Source: Candidatus Poribacteria bacterium (lineage in GTDB: Bacteria; Poribacteria; WGA-4E; WGA-3G). Taken from it: a stretch of DNA of 40,957 nucleotides. Positions 25,290-33,835 of this stretch are shown in pieces (position 1 is the first letter of the stretch; the number at the start of each line of letters is the position of its first letter). The notes beneath the pieces are model-generated. The model did not search any database. It was not told the origin of the DNA and saw nothing but the letters and a program-made list of their open reading frames with translations. Position numbers and translations under genes: made by a program. The stretch lies in the NCBI GenBank assembly GCA_003635195.1, contig PYIY01000106.1, forward strand, positions 1-40,957, written 5' to 3'.

Positions 25290-27302
25290 TCAATGTGGAG
25301 GCTTTGCTTTTTGGTTCGCTACACCCATCGCGAGTGCTGGCAATACAACCTCAGAAATGTCAAGGGAATAGTCAAAAATTGTCCATCCCGATGCGCTTAA
25401 GTTGCGCGAAAGGTAAATCTGCTCGACGACCGCATCTGGTGTAAGCAGCGAATTAGAAGCCGTTGCACCGATACCCGGATAGATGGCAACGTCTTTAGGC
25501 ATTCGCGCGAGTTGGTTGGTTAACAACTCCGTGAAATAGTCTGTATCTTCCGTATAGTTCATCGGACACACGAAATCGAGGTAACCCGCCTTTGCCCATG
25601 CGATCCAATCCTGCCCGATAGTCGTGATACACCCCGGATACCAACCAAAAACCGCAGCAGAAAGTTTGATGTTAGGGTCAGCCTCGCGCAGCCGTTTGTG
25701 AAGCAAGCGCACCAAGCGTGTAATCTGTTGTGTGCGCCACTCGGTATACTTCTCACCATAAATCCCTGTTTTTGGTAGGACTGCGGCAGGCCATTCATCA
25801 ATCTGCAGCCGCGTTGCGCGCACAAATCTTTGACGGCACCCCTTACAGTAGCACGCATGACTTCCCGGATAACGGATATAATCCAGATGGATGCCATCTA
25901 CATCATAATTCGTTACAATTTCAAGGATGCTCTCCAATTCCAACAGCACATTTTTCGGATGCGAAGGGCAAAGCCAATTGAGCGTTTGCCCCGTTGCCGA
26001 GACTTGGGTACGTCCTGCTTCCCGGATTTTTTCAACGAATTCTTTTGGCGCGCCCTCTAAATTCCATGTGATTTTCCAGACATGAACCTCTAAGCCGTGC
26101 TTGTGTGCGGCTTCAACGCATTGGGCAATCTGATCGCCGTATTGCACATACGTTTTGCTCTGTGGCAAGATTTTACTCGGATAATGTGCGACACCTGCCC
26201 ATGCCATGTTTGGGAGTATTATGTTAATCCCTGCAGATGCTAACGCTTTGGCAGACCGTTCCCAGTCTCCCGGGTAGGCACCAAGTCCGGAGTGATTCCA
26301 TACTGCGCGTCCTTCGGTTTCAACACTTACGTGCGATAGGAAATAGGCTTTTGAGAGTTCTGCGCGACTCGCGCGAGCGATCGTTATTGCTGTATTGTAA
26401 GCCTCAGTCTCATATTCAGCGCGCGCCCGCCTCATCAAATCCGTTCCAGCTTTTAATGCCTGATCCGCCTCGGGGACATTGCGCTGTTGAACAAATTGCT
26501 TCAACGCTGCGAGATCTTTGGTGTGTCCAATGGTCGTCATCGCCGCTATCGCCTGTTCAGCAAACGTCCGCCGAAATTCGGGAACGAGATGTCCCAAGAG
26601 CGCAGCGAGCATCTGCATTTTGCGTTGGATGTCATCTGGTAGGAAAATATGGCTGAAAAAGACCCCCGCCTTCCCTACAGATAGTGCTGGTAAACCCGTA
26701 GATTCGCCGTTTGCATTGTGCCAGTACCCGATAATTTTCGTATCGGGTGTTGTCGGTTCTGCCACTGTAATGTTCCACGATGCTTGCCTGATAGATGCTG
26801 GCATATCCAGTATATCGGGAGCGTTCAGTTGAATTGAAGCAAAATGCCCAGGAGCCTCTTGTTTTAGCCAATTTGTTTGACGCAAGCCAAGGAGCGGTGC
26901 CACTGTATCGGGTAAAGTATAGGTCACGAACAGTTTACCACCACTTGCTACGAAACTTTTCAATAAGTTCGCAGTTGGCGGTGTGATCACGGGGTTTAGT
27001 GGGAGAATAATCAATCGCCGGGATTTGAGTTGTGCTTCAGAGAGCGATGCTTCCTCCAACGTGACAGCGGTTAATCCAATGCCGTTGAGCATCCTGTCGA
27101 ATCTTTTCGCGACAGAACGCGCATATTGAACATCACCTTCTGATACCTGTGGCGTGGCTTTCGGTAAAACAATCGCAATTTCTGCTTGCTGTGCTTCAGC
27201 AAGACACAATCCGCCAATAAGACACCAAAGCAACATACACGCGAAAAGGATTGTTGTGACTGAACATGATAAGTATTGACTTGCATATCTGCTCAAAAAC
27301 AT
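25290..27302 (-). CDS. GHL10-type glycoside-hydrolase-like protein with N-terminal gatekeeper-like domain
   Basis: A 670-residue exported protein with a signal peptide at about 15-38. Residues about 40-240 look like a glutamine-amidotransferase-like fold (V-x-L-P, then F-V-A-S-G-G-K-L-F-V-T-Y-T). After a helical linker, residues about 335-650 form a family-10-like hydrolase domain: R-A-V-W-N-H-S-G, G-I-N-I-I-L-P-N-M, D-G-I-H-L-D-Y-I-R-Y-P-G and F-V-C-P-M-N-Y-T-E-D. The H-L-D-Y-I-R-Y-P motif is characteristic of GHL10 proteins. A cysteine cluster C-Y-C-x2-C follows it. The ATG overlaps the stop of the amidase gene (TAATG), so translation is coupled. The pairing with an amidase suggests action on cell-wall glycan or septal peptidoglycan (inference). 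Confidence 0.82.
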   Translation of the reverse strand: MFLSRYASQYLSCSVTTILFACMLLWCLIGGLCLAEAQQAEIAIVLPKATPQVSEGDVQYARSVAKRFDRMLNGIGLTAVTLEEASLSEAQLKSRRLIILPLNPVITPPTANLLKSFVASGGKLFVTYTLPDTVAPLLGLRQTNWLKQEAPGHFASIQLNAPDILDMPASIRQASWNITVAEPTTPDTKIIGYWHNANGESTGLPALSVGKAGVFFSHIFLPDDIQRKMQMLAALLGHLVPEFRRTFAEQAIAAMTTIGHTKDLAALKQFVQQRNVPEADQALKAGTDLMRRARAEYETEAYNTAITIARASRAELSKAYFLSHVSVETEGRAVWNHSGLGAYPGDWERSAKALASAGINIILPNMAWAGVAHYPSKILPQSKTYVQYGDQIAQCVEAAHKHGLEVHVWKITWNLEGAPKEFVEKIREAGRTQVSATGQTLNWLCPSHPKNVLLELESILEIVTNYDVDGIHLDYIRYPGSHACYCKGCRQRFVRATRLQIDEWPAAVLPKTGIYGEKYTEWRTQQITRLVRLLHKRLREADPNIKLSAAVFGWYPGCITTIGQDWIAWAKAGYLDFVCPMNYTEDTDYFTELLTNQLARMPKDVAIYPGIGATASNSLLTPDAVVEQIYLSRNLSASGWTIFDYSLDISEVVLPALAMGVANQKAKPPH

Positions 27303-28846
27303 TATTTGTTCCTCTCAACACGCTTAGCGGCAAATTTTGGACTCCCAGTTTTAACAAAAGGCACTTCACCTGTCTTCCCTAAAAATCTATCAACACCTTC
27401 TGCAATAGCAGTGGCAATTTTATATTGATAAGCCGTTGTTGTGAGTTTCTGTCCTTCTACTGGATTTGACACAAATCCGGTCTCAATAAGAATAGCAGGT
27501 ACCTTTGTTCCAATTAAAACAACAAAACGCGCGTGCTTCACACCACGGTCGACCGCCCCTGTGGTTTGGACTAACGCTTGCTGCACGTGTCTTGCCAAAC
27601 GTTTACTGTCCTCGCTTTTGCTTTCGCGAATCAATTCTGTTAGCAGCGTCTCCAACTCTTGGATACTATAGCCGGAGTTGGCATTTTCCCGTGCTGCGAT
27701 TTTTTCTGAGGCTTTATCCGTACTGGTGACATCCAGATAATAGGTTTCGATTCCCGTGGCACTCGAACTTTCAGCTGCATTGGCATGGATGCTCAGGAAA
27801 AGATCTGCTTTATGTCGCGTCGCGAATGCGGTACGCTCTTTAAGTGGGATAAAACGATTGGTATCACGTGTCATTAACACGGTGTAGCCTTTTGCGGTTA
27901 AAATCTCGCGGAGTTTTTGTGAGATACTGAGAACAATACCTTTCTCTTGAAGATTGTTACTTCCGAGCCCTCCTGGGTCTTTGCCACCGTGTCCAGGATC
28001 AATAACAATGGTCTTCGCAGTCAACCCAAATTCACGGGTCAGTGATTCCGGCATTAATGGTTCAGGGTCTGGCGGCGGTGCTGTCGGTTTTGGCTGTTGA
28101 GATTGTTGTTTAGACGGATGCTGTGGTTGTGTTTGAACCGTACTGTTTTTAACAGGATTTGAACGCTCACCGGGTTTAGGTTGATGTTGTGGTTGGGTTT
28201 GAACGCTGTTTTCATCACGTGATATAGCCGATTTTTGTTGCGTCTTGAGTGCTTGCAGTTCATGAGCGGCAGCAGTGCTAATTTTCTGATTTGTTGAAGA
28301 ATCAGCAAGAGTGTCATAGAACGTCTTGGCACGTTTTCCATAACCTTGCCTTGCGTACGCACGCGCCAATTCTAACTTGGCAGGTTCCGCTACTTGGGAA
28401 TCCGCATAACGGTGCCCCACAAGTTGGTATTGCATGATAGCCTCATAATCGTCGTTGATATAAGCGTAGCAACGTCCTAACCAGTAGTGAGCAAGCGGTA
28501 TGTATTTCGAGTTAGGATAGGTGTGAATCAGTTTTCGGAGTGCTTTAATCGCGTGCTGCGGTGCTCCGGTGTCCCCCACCTTGAGGCTCCACATCCAACT
28601 TGAAGCGATGCCGTATTGTGCGTCATCTGCTGATAGCCCTTTGGGATCTGCATCAATCACCTTTTGGAACTCCGAAACAAGCGCACGCCATTCGATAACA
28701 GTAGCAGGCGTTGTACCGGTTGCATACGCATGATGGCGCAGTGAAGCCTCTTCATATAACGAGACTTGTTTATAACCCGACATGCCCATACACCCAGCCA
28801 ATATTGCCAGAGAGAGTCCCAGCAGACAGGAACAACACGTCTTCAT
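27302..28846 (-). CDS. Lipoprotein N-acetylmuramoyl-L-alanine amidase with TPR-like domain
   Basis: A 514-residue envelope enzyme that cleaves the amide bond between muramic acid and the stem peptide. The lipobox L-A-G-C puts the lipidated Cys at residue 19. Tetratricopeptide-like helices occupy about 50-210 (S-K-Y-I-P-L-A-H-Y-W-L-G-R-C-Y-A and similar). A Pro/Gln-rich linker contains two copies of V-Q-T-Q-P-Q-H. The Amidase_3 domain (about 280-495) has the zinc ligands His in D-P-G-H-G-G, Glu in L-Q-E-K and His in S-I-H-A-N, and the catalytic Glu in I-L-I-E-T-G-F-V-S-N. All are present. ATG at 28846 begins the lipoprotein signal. It is the first gene of a coupled pair with the GHL10 protein. 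Confidence 0.92.
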   Translation of the reverse strand: MKTCCSCLLGLSLAILAGCMGMSGYKQVSLYEEASLRHHAYATGTTPATVIEWRALVSEFQKVIDADPKGLSADDAQYGIASSWMWSLKVGDTGAPQHAIKALRKLIHTYPNSKYIPLAHYWLGRCYAYINDDYEAIMQYQLVGHRYADSQVAEPAKLELARAYARQGYGKRAKTFYDTLADSSTNQKISTAAAHELQALKTQQKSAISRDENSVQTQPQHQPKPGERSNPVKNSTVQTQPQHPSKQQSQQPKPTAPPPDPEPLMPESLTREFGLTAKTIVIDPGHGGKDPGGLGSNNLQEKGIVLSISQKLREILTAKGYTVLMTRDTNRFIPLKERTAFATRHKADLFLSIHANAAESSSATGIETYYLDVTSTDKASEKIAARENANSGYSIQELETLLTELIRESKSEDSKRLARHVQQALVQTTGAVDRGVKHARFVVLIGTKVPAILIETGFVSNPVEGQKLTTTAYQYKIATAIAEGVDRFLGKTGEVPFVKTGSPKFAAKRVERNK

Positions 28847-29066
28847 AATTTTTCTCCTCTTACACGATGTTTATTTTCTGATTTCTTTAGTATGCCATAA
28901 AATAAAACGAAATATCTACATTTTTCGTTACTAAATTGTGCTATCACGATAATAGTCAGCAATCAGTGGGAGTCGTGACCGGGAAGTCGCTCTTACAGTG
29001 AAGGATATAGAACTGAAAATCTAAAATTTCGGAAAACTGAATGTCCCTACCAACCACATTTCCCCG

Positions 29067-29095
29067 TTGACCCGCATTATAATCTGTGCTACACT
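29067..29095 (+). promoter_or_regulatory. Sigma-70-type promoter for the phytanoyl-CoA dioxygenase gene
   Basis: TTGACC (29067-29072), a 17-base spacer, then TACACT (29090-29095). The gene's ATG is 41 bases downstream. Both boxes differ from consensus by one or two bases. Recognised by eye. Confidence 0.6.
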
Positions 29096-29135
29096 AACAT
29101 TTCAAACTGATTCTGAATAGAACGGCAGGCAACCG

Positions 29136-29843
29136 ATGGAACTGACTCCGCAAGAAATCCAACTGTTTCGTCATAACGGGTTCATCAAACTTCCGACCCA
29201 ACTCTCTACCGACCACGTAGTGGCATTAAAAACGGCGGCATTGAAGGACATGGCGGAAGCCGTAGAACCTGTGGTAAAACAAAATGACAGAATCGTCCGA
29301 ATTTCCGCAGTATGGGAACGTGGCGGCATTTTCCGAGAAACGATTACTTGTGATGAAATTCTCAATCCTTTGGAATCGTTACTGGGCCCAGATATAGAAT
29401 TTTTACTAAATCGCCATAATCATGTCTATCTTCGAGATGCGGGTTCAAGCCATTCGCTTGCGTTACACCGAGATGTCCGCCACTGGTCTCGGACAATCGC
29501 GACTGTTCTCGTCTATCTGGAAGACACAAATCTTGAGAATGGGTGTACACGGATCGTACCTGGATCACACCATTTGCCTGCTTTCGCTAATCTCAAAGAT
29601 GATGGGGTTCGAGAGATTGCTGCGAGTCAAACGATCCCGTTACCGATGCCGGCAGGCGGCTTGCTCGCTATTGATAGCATGATCATCCATTCAACCGGAA
29701 TCAACCACACAGATCGGACACGGATGAGTATGACGCTCGGCTATCATAGTGCAGACGAACTCGCTTCGGGAGACAACCCGAAGAAGGTACTTGTCCGTGG
29801 TGAGCGACCCTATCGCGGAAACGACAAGCCAAGAGAATATTAG
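29136..29843 (+). CDS. Phytanoyl-CoA dioxygenase (PhyH) family protein
   Basis: A 235-residue Fe(II)/2-oxoglutarate-dependent oxygenase. The facial triad is visible as H111-x-D113 (L-H-R-D-V) and a distal His at 185 in I-I-H-S-T-G, followed by R195 (D-R-T-R), the usual 2-oxoglutarate anchor. G-C-T-R-I-V-P-G-S-H-H at 136-146 is the typical core strand. It is slightly shorter than human phytanoyl-CoA hydroxylase and lacks a targeting peptide. Such proteins are numerous in sponge-associated candidate phyla and act on varied small molecules, so the substrate is unknown. It stands alone between a divergent amidase operon and the tRNA genes, with its own promoter 40 bases upstream. Confidence 0.9.
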   Translation: MELTPQEIQLFRHNGFIKLPTQLSTDHVVALKTAALKDMAEAVEPVVKQNDRIVRISAVWERGGIFRETITCDEILNPLESLLGPDIEFLLNRHNHVYLRDAGSSHSLALHRDVRHWSRTIATVLVYLEDTNLENGCTRIVPGSHHLPAFANLKDDGVREIAASQTIPLPMPAGGLLAIDSMIIHSTGINHTDRTRMSMTLGYHSADELASGDNPKKVLVRGERPYRGNDKPREY

Positions 29844-29947
29844 CATTAGTGCGAAATTTGTTCTGCTATTGAAGTCCCTTGCCAGTAAAAAAACTATTTT
29901 GATAAGGGTTATTTTATATCGTTTTTTCGGGAAAAAGCAATTTTTTC

Positions 29948-29976
29948 TTGACAAACCCGGAACTATGTGGTATACT
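29948..29976 (+). promoter_or_regulatory. Near-consensus sigma-70 promoter of the tRNA cluster
   Basis: TTGACA (29948-29953), a 17-base spacer, TATACT (29971-29976). This is a perfect -35 and a one-mismatch -10. Transcription would start near 29983, just before a decayed tRNA-Val 3' half, and run through tRNA-Val and tRNA-Asp to the terminator at 30306-30339. Confidence 0.8.
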
Positions 29977-29989
29977 TAATAATGTCTTT

Positions 29990-30073
29990 GCTGTAGGCCC
30001 CAGGTTCAAGTCCTATCTTTCTACCTGCGGTGATTACCGTGAAATGAAAAGCCTCTCGATTACGAGATTGAAA
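29990..30073 (+). repeat. Partial tandem copy of the tRNA-Val 3' half plus its downstream spacer
   Basis: Positions 29990-30073 resemble 30114-30198: both start GCTGTAGG, contain CAGGTTCAAGTCCT, then a spacer with CGTGAAA-CGAAAAG-like sequence, CTCGATTACGAG and GATTGAAA. The tRNA part (29990-30025) has lost T-stem pairing and has no acceptor partner, so it is a tRNA remnant. The 48-base spacer is conserved between copies. Confidence 0.75.
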
Positions 30074-30074
30074 T

Positions 30075-30148
30075 GGGCGGGTAGCTCAGGTGGCTAGAGC
30101 GACAGCCTTACAAGCTGTAGGTCACAGGTTCAAGTCCTGTCCCGCCTA
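30075..30148 (+). tRNA. tRNA-Val (anticodon TAC)
   Basis: Acceptor stem GGGCGGG pairs with CCCGCCT (one G-U). D stem GCTC/GAGC, anticodon stem ACAGC/GCTGT enclosing loop CTTACAA (anticodon TAC), T arm ACAGG-TTCAAGT-CCTGT. No CCA is encoded. It is the first intact tRNA of a two-gene transcript. Confidence 0.93.
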
Positions 30149-30205
30149 CCTGTAGTGACTGTCGTGAAACGAAAAGTCACTCGATTACGAGATTGAAAGT
30201 TTTAT

Positions 30206-30280
30206 GGGCTCGTGGCGCAGTTGGTTTAGCGCGCCTGCCTGTCACGCAGGAGGTCGCGGGTTCAAGTCCCGTCGGGCCCG
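30206..30280 (+). tRNA. tRNA-Asp (anticodon GTC)
   Basis: Acceptor stem GGGCTCG pairs with CGGGCCC (one G-U), D stem GCGC, anticodon stem CCTGC/GCAGG with loop CTGTCAC (anticodon GTC), T arm with TTCAAGT. The discriminator base is G, the tRNA-Asp identity base. No CCA is encoded. Confidence 0.94.
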
Positions 30281-30305
30281 TTTCTATTATGCTACGCCGA
30301 ATTAG

Positions 30306-30339
30306 CCACAGGTTGTGCTCTACAATGCTGTGGTTTTTT
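30306..30339 (+). terminator. Rho-independent terminator of the tRNA cluster
   Basis: CCACAG (30306-30311) pairs with CTGTGG (30328-30333). The stem continues inward as GTTGT/ACAAT after a one-base bulge, and six T residues follow directly (30334-30339). It lies 26 bases after tRNA-Asp. Confidence 0.85.
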
Positions 30340-30406
30340 CGTTACAGGACAGTTACCATTAAAAGATGCTATCCATGCGAACGATACTGAAGTATCGGGG
30401 GCAAAC

Positions 30407-31138
30407 ATGCGAACTGAAAGACCACCTGACACATCCATTTTCACTGAATACGATGAGGCTATTCGGCTTAATCCCGATGCTGCTGATGCTTACTTCAATA
30501 GGGCGTTTGCAAAGACACAGCACTACCAACATCCGGCTGCTATTGCGGATTTTGACGAAGCGATACGGCTCAACCCAAATTTCGCCGAAGCTTATTTCTA
30601 TCGGGGCTGTTTAAAGGACTACTTAGCATCACGCGAGTCTGTGCTTGCTGCGCGCCATGCGGCACGACGTTCCGCGATTTCGGATTTTGACGCAGCGATC
30701 CAATTAGACTTGGATTTCCGTGAACGACTTCATGCCTACTACAGGCGTGGACTCATAAAATACAACTTAGACCGATATGAAGAGGCGATTGTCGATTTCG
30801 ACGAAGCTCTCAGGCTCATAAAACAGGGGGATCCTGAGTGCCTCACCGCTGAAATCCAGGAATTGAGAGCGGAAGCAGAAGGCGTGCTGAACTTTTATGA
30901 GGAAGGAATTGCCAGTATGGCTGAACGGATCCGGCAGAACCCCAAGAACATCAGAGATTACAAAATTCGAGGCGAAACAAACGGTTTTTTAGGACGCATG
31001 CAGGCAGCGAAATCGGATTTCCAGAAAGTCTTAGAACTCACAACCGACAAACAGGTTATAACAGAGATAGAACGCCATCTTCAAGCACTTGACAATCCCG
31101 ATTATTGGCAGCAATATAGTTGGCGTACTGGATGCTAA
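30407..31138 (+). CDS. Tetratricopeptide-repeat protein
   Basis: A 243-residue protein made of TPR units: A-I-x-D-F-D-E-A-I-R-L-N-P-N-F-A-E-A-Y-F-Y-R-G and variants at about residues 12-45, 46-80, 90-135 and 140-200, with the classic Y-x-x-R-G and A-x-x-D-F/A-x-x-L positions. No signal peptide, so probably a cytoplasmic scaffold. The ATG at 30407 has GGGGG six bases upstream. The first residues already enter a TPR helix B, so an N-terminal repeat may have been lost, or the protein may simply start inside a repeat. It is 60 bases upstream of serS on the same strand. No partner can be named. Confidence 0.75.
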   Translation: MRTERPPDTSIFTEYDEAIRLNPDAADAYFNRAFAKTQHYQHPAAIADFDEAIRLNPNFAEAYFYRGCLKDYLASRESVLAARHAARRSAISDFDAAIQLDLDFRERLHAYYRRGLIKYNLDRYEEAIVDFDEALRLIKQGDPECLTAEIQELRAEAEGVLNFYEEGIASMAERIRQNPKNIRDYKIRGETNGFLGRMQAAKSDFQKVLELTTDKQVITEIERHLQALDNPDYWQQYSWRTGC

Positions 31139-31198
31139 TTACAAAGACAGTTATAGATCGTTTTTAATAAATCTAAAAAACGGAGGAACGGCACCCTC

Positions 31199-32491
31199 GT
31201 GATTGACCTTAAATTTATTCGCGAAAATACCGAAGATGTCCGCCAGATGTTAGCAGATCGGCATACTGAGGCTGATATGGATCGGTTGGTAGAACTGGAT
31301 ACACGCTGGCGTGAGAATTTGACACACACCCAATCCCTCAAAGCGCATCAAAACCAAGTCTCGCAACAGATCGCGGAGCGCAAAAAGGCGAAACTGGATG
31401 CGACAGAGACGATCGCGGAGATGCGGGAGTTATCCCAAAAAATCAAAGAACTCACTGCTGAAAACAACGATACAAAAGCGGAAATAGACGCTATTCTGCT
31501 GACAATCCCAAATATGCCAGAGGCGAGCACGCCTGTTGGCACCAGCGAAGATGATAACATCAAAATTAAGACTTGGGGCGAATTGCCCAATTTTGATTTT
31601 GAACTGAAACCGCACTGGGAAATTGCTGAACAGTTGGATATTGTCGATTTTCAACGCGGTGCTAAGGTCGCGGGCAGCAATTTTGTGCTTTTCAAAGGCT
31701 TAGGGGCGCGGTTAGAACGTGCGCTGATTCAGTTTATGCTTGATCTACATACGACACAACACGGCTATACTGAAGTCTCACCACCGTTTCTCGCCAACCG
31801 TCCTACGATGACAGGGACAGGGCAGCTCCCAAAATTTGAGGCAGATATGTATCGGTGTGACAGGGACGAAGAGAACCCGGACAGCGATCTATTTCTCATT
31901 CCGACGGCTGAAGTTCCTGTGACAAATCTTTTCGCTGACGAGATCCTCTCTGGCGACGATCTGCCTATTTACTATACTGCCTATACACCGTGTTTTCGAC
32001 GCGAAGCGGGTGCTTATGGCAAGGATACACGCGGCTTACAACGTATCCATCAATTTGATAAAGTAGAGATGGTGAAGTTCACCACGCCTGAAACCTCCTA
32101 TGCTGAACATGAATCACTCTTAGCGAATGCTGAGAGCGTCTTGCAGGCACTTGGGTTGCCGTATCGCGTCGTGCAACATTGCACGGTGGAACTCGGTTTC
32201 GCTGCTGCGAAATGCTACGATATTGAGGTGTGGGCACCTGCTCGACAACGGTTTTTAGAGGTCTCTTCCTGTAGCAATTTCGAGGCGTTCCAAGCCCGTC
32301 GTGCGAATATCCGCTATCGTCCGGAACCCGGTGCGAAGCCAGAGTTTGTTCATACGCTCAACGCGTCCGGTACTGCACTGCCGCGCGTCGTCATCGCCCT
32401 CCTTGAGACATATCAGAATCCAGATGGCACAGTCCGTATCCCTGCGGTGCTACAGCCTTATATAGGGGGTCTGACACAGATTGGGGGATAA
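31199..32491 (+). CDS. serS: Seryl-tRNA synthetase
   Basis: 430 residues, the usual length for bacterial SerRS. Residues about 30-105 form the long antiparallel coiled-coil arm that binds the tRNA-Ser extra arm. Class II motif 2 is visible in [21 protein letters not shown], and motif 3 in [10 protein letters not shown]. It charges tRNA-Ser with serine in the cytoplasm. The start is GTG at 31199, with GGAGG 12 bases upstream; the N-terminus I-D-L-K-F-I-R-E-N matches the family's start. A DUF2283 gene follows after 15 bases and is probably co-transcribed. Confidence 0.97.
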   Translation: MIDLKFIRENTEDVRQMLADRHTEADMDRLVELDTRWRENLTHTQSLKAHQNQVSQQIAERKKAKLDATETIAEMRELSQKIKELTAENNDTKAEIDAILLTIPNMPEASTPVGTSEDDNIKIKTWGELPNFDFELKPHWEIAEQLDIVDFQRGAKVAGSNFVLFKGLGARLERALIQFMLDLHTTQHGYTEVSPPFLANRPTMTGTGQLPKFEADMYRCDRDEENPDSDLFLIPTAEVPVTNLFADEILSGDDLPIYYTAYTPCFRREAGAYGKDTRGLQRIHQFDKVEMVKFTTPETSYAEHESLLANAESVLQALGLPYRVVQHCTVELGFAAAKCYDIEVWAPARQRFLEVSSCSNFEAFQARRANIRYRPEPGAKPEFVHTLNASGTALPRVVIALLETYQNPDGTVRIPAVLQPYIGGLTQIGG

Positions 32492-32506
32492 TCGAGGATT
32501 CAGACC

Positions 32507-32725
32507 ATGAAACTCAACTACTATCCAGAAACCGACTCGCTGTATATCAATTTGTCTGAGCAGCCCAGTGTAGAGAGCCAAGAAATCTCAGAGAGCATTC
32601 TTCTTGACTATGATGCCGAAGGTAGGCTTGTTGGCATTGACATTGATAATGCCAGCCATAAAGTTGAAATGGAGAAACTGATTCTCAGTAAGATCCCTGC
32701 CAAGGTTGAAATAGCGAGCGCATAG
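32507..32725 (+). CDS. DUF2283 domain protein
   Basis: A 72-residue protein consisting only of the DUF2283 fold. It begins with Y-Y-P-E-T-D-S-L-Y-I-N-L-S and has I-L-L-D-Y-D-A-E-G-R-L-V-G-I-D-I-D-N-A-S in the middle, the two conserved strands of the family. The function is not known; such genes often sit next to toxin-like or restriction genes. ATG at 32507 has GAGG nine bases upstream and follows serS by 15 bases. It precedes the restriction-modification pair but is separated from it by about 85 bases. Confidence 0.85.
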   Translation: MKLNYYPETDSLYINLSEQPSVESQEISESILLDYDAEGRLVGIDIDNASHKVEMEKLILSKIPAKVEIASA

Positions 32726-32810
32726 GGATATTTAATTTCCTTATTTGGGTTTCGCACATTTTGCGTGCTTCCGTATTTCGCTTAAATGAGACATCTTTTG
32801 GGTGATAAAA

Positions 32811-33794
32811 ATGGCAAAGAGTATCAATGAGAAAGTTAGCACTGTCCTAAAGCAAAATACCTTTTGGTTTGAGGATAGAGTGTTTGAAGAAAAATACGAA
32901 GCACATATTACCGGTTTACGAGATACTTTGCTTGTCCTGAGAAATCAAATTCAAAACCAAGGTCTCACCAAAGAGTTAATCGAAAACTTACTTTTAGAAA
33001 AAACAAACGGATTAAAGGTTTTGTTGGCACTGACAGGATTTTCTAACGAAACCTTTAAGCGGTTGATTACTTTCATTAGGGTTATTGACGATGAAGAACT
33101 TTCAAAACTTTCCTATCGAGATCAATGGCTTGGGGAAGGAGAATTGGACACATCTACGGTAACAGAGTGGCAGGATACACAAATTGAAACGAAAATCCGA
33201 GAGTGTGCTAATTTTAGAAAAGGTATTGTTAATCTTTTTTTTGAGGGTTCTACGGTTCCTGTGATTTCCGAAACACTTCCACTTTTCGAGCTAAAAAAGT
33301 TGGGCATTTCTAAACTCAGTTTTGAGGTTGAGGCGATGATAGATACATTGATTCGCTATAAAGAGAAGGGTTCCTACTCCGGTCAGTCTCAGAATAACGC
33401 CGAAGTCGTTATTCAAGAACTCTTAGATAAGATGGAAATCAGTTTTGAAAAAAGTGTGGATCTGAATAAGTTAAAGGAGCACGCTCCGAACCAAAAGCGC
33501 ACGATGGATTTTATTATTCCAAACCGGGAAAATCCTCAAATTGTTATTGAGGCATCGTACTTAACAACTACCTCCTCGGGCCAAGGTGATAAAGCAAAAA
33601 CGGAAGTTGCAGTGAGCAAACTCATTACTAAACATTATCCTAACGCGCATTTTTGGGGATTTGTTGATGGTATTGGGTGGTATGTCCGAAAAAAGGATTT
33701 GGAAAGGATAGTTGGGGCATTTGAAGATGTCTTTACTTTGAAGGAAGCAGAACTCAAACGTTTTAGCGAATCATTAACTGCTATTTTGGGATAG
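32811..33794 (+). CDS. Putative type II restriction endonuclease (PD-(D/E)XK-like)
   Basis: A protein of 327 residues. The C-terminal third has a nuclease-like core: R-T-M-D-F-I-I-P-N, then I-V-I-E-A-S-Y and S-S-G-Q-G-D-K-A-K-T-E. This matches the order Asp then Glu-x-(Lys replacement) seen in DpnII-type endonucleases, where the metal-site lysine is moved. The N-terminal 200 residues are helical and probably recognise DNA. It ends 41 bases before an adenine methylase on the same strand, the standard restriction-modification layout. ATG at 32811 is preferred over GTG at 32802 because GGGTGA lies five bases before it. The gene is richer in A and T than serS or bioB beside it, suggesting horizontal transfer. 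The recognition sequence cannot be read. Family assignment rests on context and the motif. Confidence 0.7.
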   Translation: MAKSINEKVSTVLKQNTFWFEDRVFEEKYEAHITGLRDTLLVLRNQIQNQGLTKELIENLLLEKTNGLKVLLALTGFSNETFKRLITFIRVIDDEELSKLSYRDQWLGEGELDTSTVTEWQDTQIETKIRECANFRKGIVNLFFEGSTVPVISETLPLFELKKLGISKLSFEVEAMIDTLIRYKEKGSYSGQSQNNAEVVIQELLDKMEISFEKSVDLNKLKEHAPNQKRTMDFIIPNRENPQIVIEASYLTTTSSGQGDKAKTEVAVSKLITKHYPNAHFWGFVDGIGWYVRKKDLERIVGAFEDVFTLKEAELKRFSESLTAILG

Positions 33795-33835
33795 CATTGT
33801 GTTGATAAACACTCGAAAATCATTTAAGGTGCCTT

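Noticed and set aside
29844..29947. Terminator after the phytanoyl-CoA dioxygenase gene
   Set aside because: T-rich runs are present but no stable stem precedes them.
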